Of a stretch of DNA of 63,719 nucleotides, positions 1 to 7,841 are shown one piece after another. The notes below the pieces were generated by a model. That model did no database searches, was not told the DNA's origin, and saw nothing but the letters and a program-made list of their open reading frames with translations. How positions within the stretch are numbered: position 1 is the stretch's first letter; each line of letters begins with the position of its first letter. This stretch comes from a virus. Location: positions 1 through 63,719 of the IMG/VR virus record IMGVR_UViG_3300036851_000548, one strand, 5' to 3'. Position numbers and translations under genes: made by a program.

Positions 1-9
1 GGTGCCCAT
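1..9 (-). CDS. Start of a gene leaving the window (partial)
   Basis: Only the first three codons (M-G-T) lie in the window. The ATG is preceded by an excellent ribosome binding site (AGGAGG, about 7 bases upstream) and by the only consensus sigma-70 promoter in the window. The strong expression signals and the place directly after the head module suggest an abundant virion protein, possibly the major capsid protein, which I do not see elsewhere. The identity is inference. Confidence 0.7.
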
Positions 10-48
10 ATCGTTTCCTCCTCGTTCGGTTACGGCGAACATGTCCAT

Positions 49-77
49 ATATTAGACGGAGGCGGTGCGGCTGTCAA
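49..77 (-). promoter_or_regulatory. Consensus sigma-70 promoter
   Basis: On the minus strand TTGACA (72-77) is followed by a 17-base spacer and TAATAT (49-54). The -10 is an AT-rich island in very GC-rich DNA. It should fire leftward with a start near 42 and a 5' leader of about 35 bases carrying AGGAGG before the partial gene. It is unlike every other promoter in the window. Confidence 0.85.
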
Positions 78-90
78 GTTTTTGGACGGC

Positions 91-113
91 GGGATTTTCC
101 CCCCTATCAGGGG
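91..113 (-). terminator. Weak hairpins after the leftmost glycosyltransferase
   Basis: Two short inverted repeats (CCCC/GGGG around 101-113 and GGGA-TTTT-CCC around 91-101) lie between the stop codon at 107 and the sigma-70 promoter. The stems are only about 4 bases and there is no clear U-tract on the minus strand, so termination is only possible. Confidence 0.2.
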
Positions 114-769
114 CCGACCTCCCAGTCGATCGTGAGGGGGTCGCAGTCGGGGTGGATCATGCAGGCCGCGACGCGCGAGCGGTCGGTGCCGCCTCGGGCG
201 CGGCGGCCGATCAGCGACGGGACGACGTCCTCGTGCTCGACGAGGGACGGCACGGACGCGAGTGGCCGGATCTTCTCGCGGCGGAGCCAGCGGCCGGCGA
301 TCTCGTCGTCGGCGCGGAACGTGTCGGGCCAGTTCTGCGCGTCGACGTAGCCGAGGAACGGCTCGATGTACGCGACCGGCCAGCAGGTCGCGATGACGGG
401 GCACCAGCGCATGTGGTCGAGTTCGGCCCACGACCAGTCCCGTTCGCAGGCGCGGTAGACGGCGCGGGCGTGTTCGGCGGGGAGGCCGCCGACGAAGAAC
501 ACGGTCAGCCAGTCGGGGCGGGCGGCGACGGCGGCGCGGACGACCTTGTCGAAGTCGCGGCAGAGGGTGACGTCGTCCTGCAGCACCAGCCGGTTGGTCG
601 CGCCGGGCGGCGTCTGCTCCAGGGCGCGGCGGTAGGTCCGCCACGGCGACCGGATCCCGCCCGGGTCGGGGTCGACGATGAGGTCGGGGGCGGTCAGCTG
701 CGCGGCGAGCGCGGCCGCCATGCCTGCTCGGATCGGGTGCGTCTGGATGGCGATGCTTACCTGCGTCAT
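107..769 (-). CDS. Glycosyltransferase-like protein
   Basis: A 220-residue soluble protein with an LVLQDDV segment (about residues 61-67) that fits the acidic metal/sugar-nucleotide site of glycosyltransferases, followed by a WP-rich middle as in GT25/GT2-type phage enzymes. Its ATG overlaps the stop of the upstream repeat protein (TATGA), so the two are probably translationally coupled. Being the last gene of the head module, it could decorate virion proteins. The exact family and the sugar are not determinable. Confidence 0.6.
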   Translation of the reverse strand: MTQVSIAIQTHPIRAGMAAALAAQLTAPDLIVDPDPGGIRSPWRTYRRALEQTPPGATNRLVLQDDVTLCRDFDKVVRAAVAARPDWLTVFFVGGLPAEHARAVYRACERDWSWAELDHMRWCPVIATCWPVAYIEPFLGYVDAQNWPDTFRADDEIAGRWLRREKIRPLASVPSLVEHEDVVPSLIGRRARGGTDRSRVAACMIHPDCDPLTIDWEVGP

Positions 770-1650
770 AGGAGTCCGAGCGTGCGGAGTATCGCGATCT
801 CGTCGTCCTCGCGCGGCGGCGGGGCGGCGTGCGCGAGCAGTCCGTGCAGGCGCTTCGCCTCCGCGACGACCCCTGCCGTCACCACCGCCGTGGTCGCTGG
901 CTTCGCGACCGAGGGCGGCGCGTAGTCGAACTCCCCGGCGACCCCGGTCTCGACGACGAGGGGGTCCGCGTTCCGGAGCGCCTCGTCCAGTTCGGCGGGG
1001 ATCCCCGTGAACCGCCGCTTGGCCGCGGTCTGCGGGAGCGCCGCGTTGGCCTCCTCCGCGTAGGACCCGCCGACGGCCTTCGCGGCGCGGGCGGCCAGCG
1101 GCGCGTCGAGGTCGAGCGCGACGCCCGTACGCGCAACCTTCGCGCCGGTCGAGGCGAGGGCGGCGTCCGCCTCCCCCGACGCTGCCGTCGTGGAGGCGTG
1201 GGCCGCAGCCGACGCGGGCGCGCCGTCGGTCTCGCCGGGGATGCCGGTGGTGACACGCTTGGGGAGCACGGCCGCGAGCGCGGAGTCCTGTTCCTCCGCG
1301 AACCCGGTCGCGGCGAGCTTGGCGGCGCTGGCGGCGGGTGCCATGTCGGTCTCGGCTGCGATCCCCGTGCGGACGGCGCGGCTTCCAAGCGGCGCATCCG
1401 TCTCGGCTGCGATCCCCGTCTGCCTTGCGTGGGCGACTGACGAGGCGGGTGCGGCGTCGCTCTCCTGCGCGACCCCGGTCGAGAGGCGCCGCGCCGCACT
1501 TGAAGTTAGGGCGGCGGCGGTCTCGGAGCCGATGCCGGTCTGACGGGCGTGCTGCGCGCGGGAGACGAGAGCGCTATCGGTCTCGGCTGCGATGCCGGTC
1601 ACGACAGTCTGGCCGCCACCGGCCTGCGGCCAGAAGAAGAGCACGCTCAC
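766..1650 (-). CDS. Protein of twelve 20-residue repeats
   Basis: A 294-residue protein made almost wholly of tandem repeats of about 20 residues with consensus TGIAAETD-x-AL-x-S-x-A-x-x-A (residues about 16-253, twelve copies, copies 4 and 5 slightly shortened). A charged C-terminal tail ends the protein. GTG start, with GAGGGG a few bases upstream. It lies among the virion genes, so a fibrous or surface structural role is the best guess. I do not recognise a named family. Confidence 0.7.
   Translation of the reverse strand: MSVLFFWPQAGGGQTVVTGIAAETDSALVSRAQHARQTGIGSETAAALTSSAARRLSTGVAQESDAAPASSVAHARQTGIAAETDAPLGSRAVRTGIAAETDMAPAASAAKLAATGFAEEQDSALAAVLPKRVTTGIPGETDGAPASAAAHASTTAASGEADAALASTGAKVARTGVALDLDAPLAARAAKAVGGSYAEEANAALPQTAAKRRFTGIPAELDEALRNADPLVVETGVAGEFDYAPPSVAKPATTAVVTAGVVAEAKRLHGLLAHAAPPPREDDEIAILRTLGLL
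892..1605 (-). repeat. Twelve tandem 60-base coding repeats
   Basis: This is the DNA behind the 20-residue repeats. Copies have diverged at the nucleotide level but keep the TG-x-x-x-E-x-D core. Copies 8 and 10 are the most degenerate. The regular length suggests growth by in-frame duplication. Confidence 0.75.
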
Positions 1651-1653
1651 GGA

Positions 1654-2097
1654 CTACCCCTCGACGTTCGCCTTGGCGAGATCGAGATGGTGGCGCGCGT
1701 CGGCGGGGCCTCGGGCGTAGGTCTCGACCCGGCGCCTCGCATCGTCGACGAGGCGCTCCTGCCTCGCGATCATATGCTGTTCCTCGTCGCCGCCGCGAAG
1801 TCGTTCGGCCTCGCCCTCTGCCGCGGCGAGCGCGATCTCGGCGTTCCTGAGCAGGGTGTCGGCGCGCTCGACCTCGCGCTCGGCTGCCGCGACCTGTTCG
1901 ATCCGGAACGTCTCCCACTCCTCGTCGAGCTGCTCCCGCAAGCAGGAGGCGTGGTTATCGGCTGCAAGGATCGCCGCGGAGCGCGGCGTCTTCGCGCGAT
2001 TCCACGGCACGGCCTCGTCGACCACGCCGTGCTCGGGGCACTCGATGGTGACCCACCACTGGCCTTCGGCCTGGTCCAGGTGGACGCGATCGCTCAT
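1654..2097 (-). CDS. Coiled-coil protein of the head module
   Basis: 147 residues from the ATG that overlaps the upstream stop (ATGA). The N-terminus has CPEHG and a lone later Cys. From about residue 70 the sequence is a heptad-like helix rich in Ala, Glu and Arg, so a long coiled coil is likely. Not recognised. Position among virion genes suggests a structural or assembly role. Confidence 0.6.
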   Translation of the reverse strand: MSDRVHLDQAEGQWWVTIECPEHGVVDEAVPWNRAKTPRSAAILAADNHASCLREQLDEEWETFRIEQVAAAEREVERADTLLRNAEIALAAAEGEAERLRGGDEEQHMIARQERLVDDARRRVETYARGPADARHHLDLAKANVEG

Positions 2098-2825
2098 TCG
2101 AGGGTCACCACCAGCAGGACGCCCCACACACCGACGGTGCTCGCCGTGATCTGGATCATCCTCACGCCGTCGCCCTCCGGCAGGACGATCTCCTGGATGC
2201 TCGGGCCTTCAGGAACCCAGTTGATCATCGCCATCAGCGCCGCGCCGGGACGCGTCTCCTCCGGGTCGACCGCGACCCCGAACAGGGTGAAGTCCTTCGT
2301 GGCCCCGCCCGTCGCGGCGTGGCGGCACGTGATCTGCGCCGGGATCGCTGCGTTCGCCGGGTCCGCTGGTCGGCCGGTGACCGCTGTGCCCCCGGTCCCG
2401 ACGGCGGAGGTGAGGTCGACGTCGAAGAGGTGCCCGACCCCCGTGATCGCGGCCATGTTGTGCTGCAGGAACAGCCTCTTGACGCGGACTGTCTTGCCGC
2501 TACCGGCGCCGTTGAACAGGTCGATGACGATCTCGTTCTGCGCCCCGGCGTCGTACGGCGACCAGTAGTAGTACGTCGGAAGCGTGTCGTAGATGTGGCC
2601 CGACGAGGCCGCGAGCATCACGACCTGGTGTTCCTTGCCGTTCGCGAGCTGAGTCGCGACGGTCGCGCCGGAGCCGGGGGTGACGAGGACGCTGTCGTTC
2701 GCGAAGCTGCCGACCAGGCCCGGCGCCTGCTCGGCCATCCTGATCAGGTCCCGGACGTGCTCTTCTTCCTCGGCGCGTTCCGCTTCCGGCCTGCCGGTCT
2801 TCGGGTCGAGGAGGACGCCGCGCAC
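2094..2825 (-). CDS. Probable virion protein, unknown
   Basis: 243 residues from GTG at 2825, 8 bases after the upstream stop; the frame stays open further upstream but there it runs into the neighbouring gene. A short acidic helix (residues 12-35) is followed by a beta-rich body with many Gly, Thr and Val residues. I know no named family. The place between the AAA+/protease block and the repeat protein suggests a head or connector component. Confidence 0.6.
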   Translation of the reverse strand: MRGVLLDPKTGRPEAERAEEEEHVRDLIRMAEQAPGLVGSFANDSVLVTPGSGATVATQLANGKEHQVVMLAASSGHIYDTLPTYYYWSPYDAGAQNEIVIDLFNGAGSGKTVRVKRLFLQHNMAAITGVGHLFDVDLTSAVGTGGTAVTGRPADPANAAIPAQITCRHAATGGATKDFTLFGVAVDPEETRPGAALMAMINWVPEGPSIQEIVLPEGDGVRMIQITASTVGVWGVLLVVTLE

Positions 2826-2833
2826 GCGTGCGC

Positions 2834-3316
2834 CTAGCTGGCTGTCGCTCGGAAGAACCCGGACGCGTTCAGCTGCCAGATGATGTCGGTGCCGTCCGGG
2901 GTCACCGCGAAGTCGAGGCCGACGAGCGGGACGATCGTCGCGTCGGTTCCGACCGTGGTGTCCGGGTCGTAGCAGACGAGCAGCTTCCCCCACGCGCCCC
3001 CGGCGGCCGCGACGGCCGCCCAAGTCTGGTCTGGCATGTCGACCTCTGACTTGTCCGATCCGTCGGTGACGGTGATCACGATCCCGCCTGCCTGGTCGAT
3101 CACCTTGCGGGCGTAGCCGGTGTTCGTCGCCTCGTCGTTGGCTGCGGCGAGCAGGTCTGCGAGCGTGTCGTAGTCGCGGAGCGTCGCGTCGGGTTCGATC
3201 CCGGCGGCCTTGAGGATCACGATGACGAGCGCGGAGTTCGCCGGGTCGTTCGCGTTCACGCGTGCAGCGAGTTCGGAGACCCGGCCGGTCGCGATCGTGA
3301 AGACGAAGTCAGACAT
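2834..3316 (-). CDS. Conserved phage structural-type protein
   Basis: 160 residues. The plan (N-terminal GRV..., 'DPANSALVIVIL', 'LRDYDTLADLL', then 'CYDPDT', 'TDATIVPL' and 'TPDGTDI') matches a family often found beside tail and capsid genes of actinophages, where it has no proven function. The ATG overlaps the upstream stop by 8 bases. A minor virion or decoration role is likely. Confidence 0.65.
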   Translation of the reverse strand: MSDFVFTIATGRVSELAARVNANDPANSALVIVILKAAGIEPDATLRDYDTLADLLAAANDEATNTGYARKVIDQAGGIVITVTDGSDKSEVDMPDQTWAAVAAAGGAWGKLLVCYDPDTTVGTDATIVPLVGLDFAVTPDGTDIIWQLNASGFFRATAS

Positions 3317-5321
3317 CGGTCACGTCCTCCTGCGTGTAGAGCGTCGACCCGTCCTCTAGCTTCTCTACGCGGACGACGCGCGGCTTCGGTGCCTCGATCG
3401 AGGCCGTGACGTGGACGGGGGCGGGCGGCTGCGCTGGCACCTCGTTGCGGACGATGACCTGCGCCTCTGACGGCGCGACCGTTATGGCCGGTGGCGGCTG
3501 CGCCGGTACGTTGACCGAAATCTGCGCGGGCGCCTGCGCGGGCACGTCGATCAGCGGCTCGACGCGGATCGCGCCGTCCGCGAGCGTGATGGGCGCGTCG
3601 ACGACGAGCGTGTCCGGCCCCTGACGCGCGACCGTGATGCCGGGCAGGTGGACGTTGAACGTCGGCGCGGGGTCGGCGGGCCTGCGTGCGAACTGTTCGA
3701 TCACGTCGAGCGCGCGGTGCGCGAACGCCGCGTCCTGCGACACAGGCTGCGCCGAGGCGGGCGGATCCGGGTCGGCCGGGATCTCGCCGAGCGGCTCCGC
3801 GGCGAGGGCGAGCACCTCGGCGAGCGCGGCGGCCTCGTCGGGGTCCCCGAGCGCGGCCGACCTGTAGACGACCTCCCACTCGTCGCCCTCGGGGAGCGCG
3901 GCCTCAGCCGAGGCTTCGACCCACTCGACGCCGTCGATGGCGAGGAACGCGGCGACGGCCGCGTCGTACTCGTCGTCGGTCGTCCAGTCGGCGGAGACCC
4001 AGGCGACGACGCCCTCGTCGGCGTTCCAGGCGGTGTCGCCGTAGCCGCCGTCCGGGGCGTGCATGGCGGCGACCTCGCCGATCTCGCGTCCCTTCGCGGT
4101 CTCCGCGACGACCGCCCCGGCGGTCAGCGACGCCGCCAGGTCTCGGGCGTCCTCCGGCTCGGGGTCGTCGGGCTGGTCGCGCTCGGGGAGCGGGTCCTCC
4201 TGGTCGCCCCGGAGCGCGTACATCTCCGCGACCGTCATCGGCACCTCGACGTCGCGGCCGAGCCACGCGGACGCCTCGTCCGGATCGAACGGCCCGAACG
4301 TCAGCTGCGACGCGCACCGGCCGGGGCGGCGGACAGCGGGCGTCAGCTCGCCGAGCTCGTCGTTCGTGGTGACGAGGCAGAGGACGCGGAGGCCCTGCCC
4401 GATCATCCCGTCGACGACGTTCAGGAGCCGGGAGAGGCCCTGCCCGTACTTCTCCTTCGCGTTCACGCTGAGGAGCTCGCCGGTGTCCTCCAGGATCAGC
4501 ACCCGCCACTTCCCCTCGGCGGCCTGCTCCTGGTAGACGTCGCCGGTCGTTGGCTCCATCACGTCGTAGGAGTCCGCGAGCAGCACGTCGATCATGTACG
4601 ACGGGTTGTCGACGAAGAACGAGTCCGGGTCTGTGATGTAGTGGAACTCCGCCCACGGCGCCCACTCGGACGCGAGCGCACGCAGCGCCCACGTCTTCCC
4701 CGTCCCCGGCGGGCCCTGCCAGAGCATCAGCTGCCCGTCGGCGCCGGGGCCGTCGTGCCACGCCATCACGCCGTCGAGTTCGCCGCGCACCTCAGCGGTG
4801 TAGTTCGAGGCGATCGGCTCCCACGGGGACGCGTCGATGCGGCGCAGCCGCGACTGCGGCCCGAACGGACCCATCGACCAGAAGGTGATCGCGACCCGCT
4901 CGTCCTCGATGTCGGAGAGGTACGAGGCGGGGTACCCGGCCCGGAACGCGGAGCAGGCGGCGTACGCGGCGGCGAGGTCGCGCGACGCGGCCTGGACGCT
5001 GAACCAGCCGCCGTGCAGGGACGCGTACGCGATCGTGCCGTCGTCGAGCCGCCAGATGGCGCAGTGGGAGCCGTCGTGGAACTCGGCCCCCGCCCCGTCG
5101 AGCGCGGCGACCTCGCACGGCCACTGCTCGGAGGCGAACTCCGTCAGCCCGGCGGCCAGCGCGGACTCGTAGAAGTGGCGCAGCGCGGGCGGCCCCTGCG
5201 TCATCTCGTAGGTGGCGAGGAGCGGGGCCGCGGCGGCGGTCAGCGACGACCGGAGTCCGCGGCGGCGGTCGGCCTCGCTGCGCGGGCGCCTGCGCGTCCC
5301 GGCGGTGACGGCGTGCCGCAC
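3309..5321 (-). CDS. AAA+ ATPase in the head module (DUF5925-like)
   Basis: 670 residues from GTG at 5321, just after the protease stop. An N-terminal domain of about 180 residues resembles the DUF5925 region that precedes AAA domains in actinobacterial proteins. The AAA+ core has Walker A GPPGTGKT (203-210), Walker B LILEDTGE (about 275-282), sensor-1 TTN (318-320) and RRPGR as the likely arginine finger (about 331-335). A long acidic, proline-rich tail with repeated VPAQ units ends in a basic-acidic segment. AAA+ machines remodel proteins. In this setting it could act on head assembly or be packaged. That role is inference. Confidence 0.75.
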   Translation of the reverse strand: MRHAVTAGTRRRPRSEADRRRGLRSSLTAAAAPLLATYEMTQGPPALRHFYESALAAGLTEFASEQWPCEVAALDGAGAEFHDGSHCAIWRLDDGTIAYASLHGGWFSVQAASRDLAAAYAACSAFRAGYPASYLSDIEDERVAITFWSMGPFGPQSRLRRIDASPWEPIASNYTAEVRGELDGVMAWHDGPGADGQLMLWQGPPGTGKTWALRALASEWAPWAEFHYITDPDSFFVDNPSYMIDVLLADSYDVMEPTTGDVYQEQAAEGKWRVLILEDTGELLSVNAKEKYGQGLSRLLNVVDGMIGQGLRVLCLVTTNDELGELTPAVRRPGRCASQLTFGPFDPDEASAWLGRDVEVPMTVAEMYALRGDQEDPLPERDQPDDPEPEDARDLAASLTAGAVVAETAKGREIGEVAAMHAPDGGYGDTAWNADEGVVAWVSADWTTDDEYDAAVAAFLAIDGVEWVEASAEAALPEGDEWEVVYRSAALGDPDEAAALAEVLALAAEPLGEIPADPDPPASAQPVSQDAAFAHRALDVIEQFARRPADPAPTFNVHLPGITVARQGPDTLVVDAPITLADGAIRVEPLIDVPAQAPAQISVNVPAQPPPAITVAPSEAQVIVRNEVPAQPPAPVHVTASIEAPKPRVVRVEKLEDGSTLYTQEDVTDV

Positions 5322-5323
5322 GG

Positions 5324-7780
5324 CTAACCGGCCACCCGGGCGGCGAGCGCCGCGACCCGCCCGTCGGCGGCGGCGCGAAGCGCGTCGATCCGGACGAGGT
5401 CTTCCTCGCTCAGGTGCTGCTCCTCGACGTGGATCCCGGCGGCGACGAGCGCGAGCACCTCCGCGCCCTCGTCCCCGGCCGCGACGAGCGCGCGGGCGCG
5501 CGGGACGGGGAACCCGGGGACGTTGACGGCGAGCAGCGCGACGAGCTCCAGGTTGCCGTCGACGTTCCGCCAGTCGCCGGAGAGGACGGCTCCGCGCAGG
5601 TCGCGGGCCTTCTCCGCGTCGATGTCGGGGCGGAGCGCCCCGGCGACCCAGATGCCGTGCTCGTCCTCGCCCACGGTCACGTCCGCGGCTGCGGTGCCGG
5701 TGTGGTCGTAGTGGGCGGTCGCGGCCTCGCTGCGGAGCCGCCGGTCGGCGTGCCCGGTGTCGAGCGTGATCGTGCCGCAGGGAACGGACTCGCCGCCCTC
5801 GCACTCGACCGCCTTCAGGAGGAAGTACGCGTAGTCGGTCTCGGACGTCGGCGCGGTCGTGCACACGTCGGGGATCCCGATGTGGCAGGTGTCCCAGGCG
5901 GCGGCGTGTCCGAACACCCGGCCGTCCTCGGTGACCGTCAGCGGCGACAGCCCCTCGAACGCGGGGTCCGCGAACCACTCGGCGGGGGGCCTGACCGGCG
6001 CGAGACCGGCGACGGACGCCGTCAGCGGCCCCGGATCCCCGGCGCGAGCGGCGACGCACGTGAACCCGGCCTGCTGCGTGACCGTGCAGATGGCCGGGCT
6101 GGCGGCGGAGACGAGCGACGCGGCCAGCTCGATCGTCGCGTCCGCGAACGCCTGGAACGGGCACACCGTGGTCGCGCCGATGACCGCCTCCGTGATGACG
6201 AAGATGGTGTCGTCGGCCTCGCCGCCGAAGAGGATGTCGAGCAGCGTCGGCTCCTCCTCGTCGGCGGACATCTCGCGGGGCGCCCAGTTGCCGTCCTCGT
6301 CGAACCAGTCGGCGCGCGGGCCGACCTCGTACTTGTGGATGGCGAGGTCGACGCTGACGCCGCGGAGGGTGCCCTCGCCGACCATGCGGGCGATCTCCCG
6401 GCCGTACTCGGCGTCGTCGAAGATCCCGGACGCGCGGACCATGTTCCCCTCCCGCCAGATCTCGTCGATGCGCCCGGCGACGAGCGCGCCGTTGTGGCCG
6501 CCCTCGGTCGTCTCGACCATCGCCATCAGCGTCAGCGGCAGCTCGCGCCACGTCAGCGCGCCCGGCGCGATGGCGCGTCCGTCGTCGGTCAGCGCCGCCT
6601 CGGGCACGATCGACGCGGTCCAGCGGACGGCCGCGAGGTCGGCGCCGGTGCGCTGCGCGGGCACGGGGACGTCGGGGGACGGGTTCGGGGAGGGCAGCGT
6701 CTCGCCGGGCGCGAGCTCGTCGGGCAGCACGACCTCGAACGTCTCGGGGACCCGGGGCAGTTCGATCGTGGAGGTGTCGACCTCGATCGTGAAGTCCTGG
6801 AGGCTCGCGCGGATCGCGGCCGCCAGCACCCCGCCGTCGGTGGTGTCGACCGGCGCGCCGCCGAGGGTGACCCCGGCGAGGAACTCCTCGACGCTCGCGG
6901 GGGCGATCGTGAACGTCAGCCTCTCCGGCGGGGCGAGCGTGAGTTCGACGCGCGGGTCGGCGGGCGTCGAGTCCTCGGTCGCCATCTCGGAGTAGCCGCC
7001 GCAGGAGCAGGTGCCGCGGCCGTCCTCGTGGCTGCACGGCCCGTCGGCGCCGGTGTGCTCGTCGAGGCTGTGCCCGCAGGAGCACTTCGGGTTGTGGAGC
7101 AGCGCTTCGGTGACCGCCGCGAGCGCGGCCCTCTCAGAGGTCGCGAACCCGTCCGCGAACGCCTCCCCGACCGCTTCCCCGGCCAGCGTGGCCTCGATCT
7201 CCTTGGCGCGGCGGGCGAACTCGGCCTGCTCCGCGCCGATCTCGTGGTCGGTCTCCCCGATGCCGGGTCCGAGTTCGGCCCGAGCGAGGAGCACGGCCGC
7301 GGCGCTGAGACCGATGGCCGCGGCGGCGGCCTCGTCCTCGGCGGACGCCTCCCACGGCGGCTTGATGCCGTCGTCGCCGTACTTCTTCGCGGCCTTGCGG
7401 TAGTAGGAGGCGATCCTCGACTTGACCCCGGAGACGTCGGCGGAGGGGATGCTGACCCCGCCGCGAGCGCCCTGCACGGCACCGGCCGCGGCGGTGACGC
7501 CCTTCCAGACGGCGGTGAGCGTCCCCCCGCTGTTCGAGGCGAACGGGAGCTTGTACGACGACAGCGCGTCCGCGTCTCCGTCCGGGTCGCGCCAGAAGTG
7601 CGCCTTTCCGTACTGGCCCTCCGACAGGCTCTTCTTGGCGGCCGACGCGTCCCATGACGCGTCGCGGTCCGACAGCGGCAGGCTAGTGGATCCCGAGGCT
7701 GCGGCGGTGAGGGTGTCGCCCTTCTCCAGGGCCTCGCGCTCTGCCCGGCGGCGGGCGAGGCGGCGGTCGCGTGCGTTCAT
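5324..7780 (-). CDS. Capsid maturation protease (multi-domain)
   Basis: 818 residues from an ATG with AAGGAG upstream. Domains: an N-terminal segment (36-135) with 'GKAHFWRDPDGD' and 'VKSRIASYYRKA' typical of phage prohead-protease fusions; a Cys/His-rich stretch (233-262) that may bind zinc; a prohead-protease-like region with H429 (EGGHNG) and S476 (LRGVSVD) as probable catalytic pair; and a C-terminal domain (about 580-770) with 'GHAAAWDTCHIG' and 'DTGHAD', seen in actinophage capsid maturation proteins. It would cleave scaffold or capsid during head assembly. It has its own predicted promoter. Confidence 0.8.
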   Translation of the reverse strand: MNARDRRLARRRAEREALEKGDTLTAAASGSTSLPLSDRDASWDASAAKKSLSEGQYGKAHFWRDPDGDADALSSYKLPFASNSGGTLTAVWKGVTAAAGAVQGARGGVSIPSADVSGVKSRIASYYRKAAKKYGDDGIKPPWEASAEDEAAAAAIGLSAAAVLLARAELGPGIGETDHEIGAEQAEFARRAKEIEATLAGEAVGEAFADGFATSERAALAAVTEALLHNPKCSCGHSLDEHTGADGPCSHEDGRGTCSCGGYSEMATEDSTPADPRVELTLAPPERLTFTIAPASVEEFLAGVTLGGAPVDTTDGGVLAAAIRASLQDFTIEVDTSTIELPRVPETFEVVLPDELAPGETLPSPNPSPDVPVPAQRTGADLAAVRWTASIVPEAALTDDGRAIAPGALTWRELPLTLMAMVETTEGGHNGALVAGRIDEIWREGNMVRASGIFDDAEYGREIARMVGEGTLRGVSVDLAIHKYEVGPRADWFDEDGNWAPREMSADEEEPTLLDILFGGEADDTIFVITEAVIGATTVCPFQAFADATIELAASLVSAASPAICTVTQQAGFTCVAARAGDPGPLTASVAGLAPVRPPAEWFADPAFEGLSPLTVTEDGRVFGHAAAWDTCHIGIPDVCTTAPTSETDYAYFLLKAVECEGGESVPCGTITLDTGHADRRLRSEAATAHYDHTGTAAADVTVGEDEHGIWVAGALRPDIDAEKARDLRGAVLSGDWRNVDGNLELVALLAVNVPGFPVPRARALVAAGDEGAEVLALVAAGIHVEEQHLSEEDLVRIDALRAAADGRVAALAARVAG

Positions 7781-7820
7781 GGTGCTCCTTCTGCAGGAGG
7801 GGGGAACGTATCGAGGCGGA

Positions 7821-7841
7821 ACGCTAGCGCGGGGGGCGGCT
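7821..7841 (-). promoter_or_regulatory. Promoter P1 (AGCCG-N10-TAGCGT)
   Basis: AGCCG at 7837-7841 and TAGCGT at 7821-7826, exactly 10 bases apart, as in 14 other sites. Predicted start near 7814, giving a leader of about 34 bases with AAGGAG before the protease gene. The box is the AGCCG variant. Confidence 0.45.

Noticed and set aside
101-113. CCTGATAG within the weak hairpin at the left end
   Set aside because: It resembles the CCTGATAC box but lacks a GTCCG partner at 14 or 22 bases and lies around a stop codon.
3309-7085. A single 1258-residue minus-strand frame
   Set aside because: The first part is an antisense-like Arg-rich read of the protease gene in another frame. The real gene starts at GTG 5321, after the protease stop.
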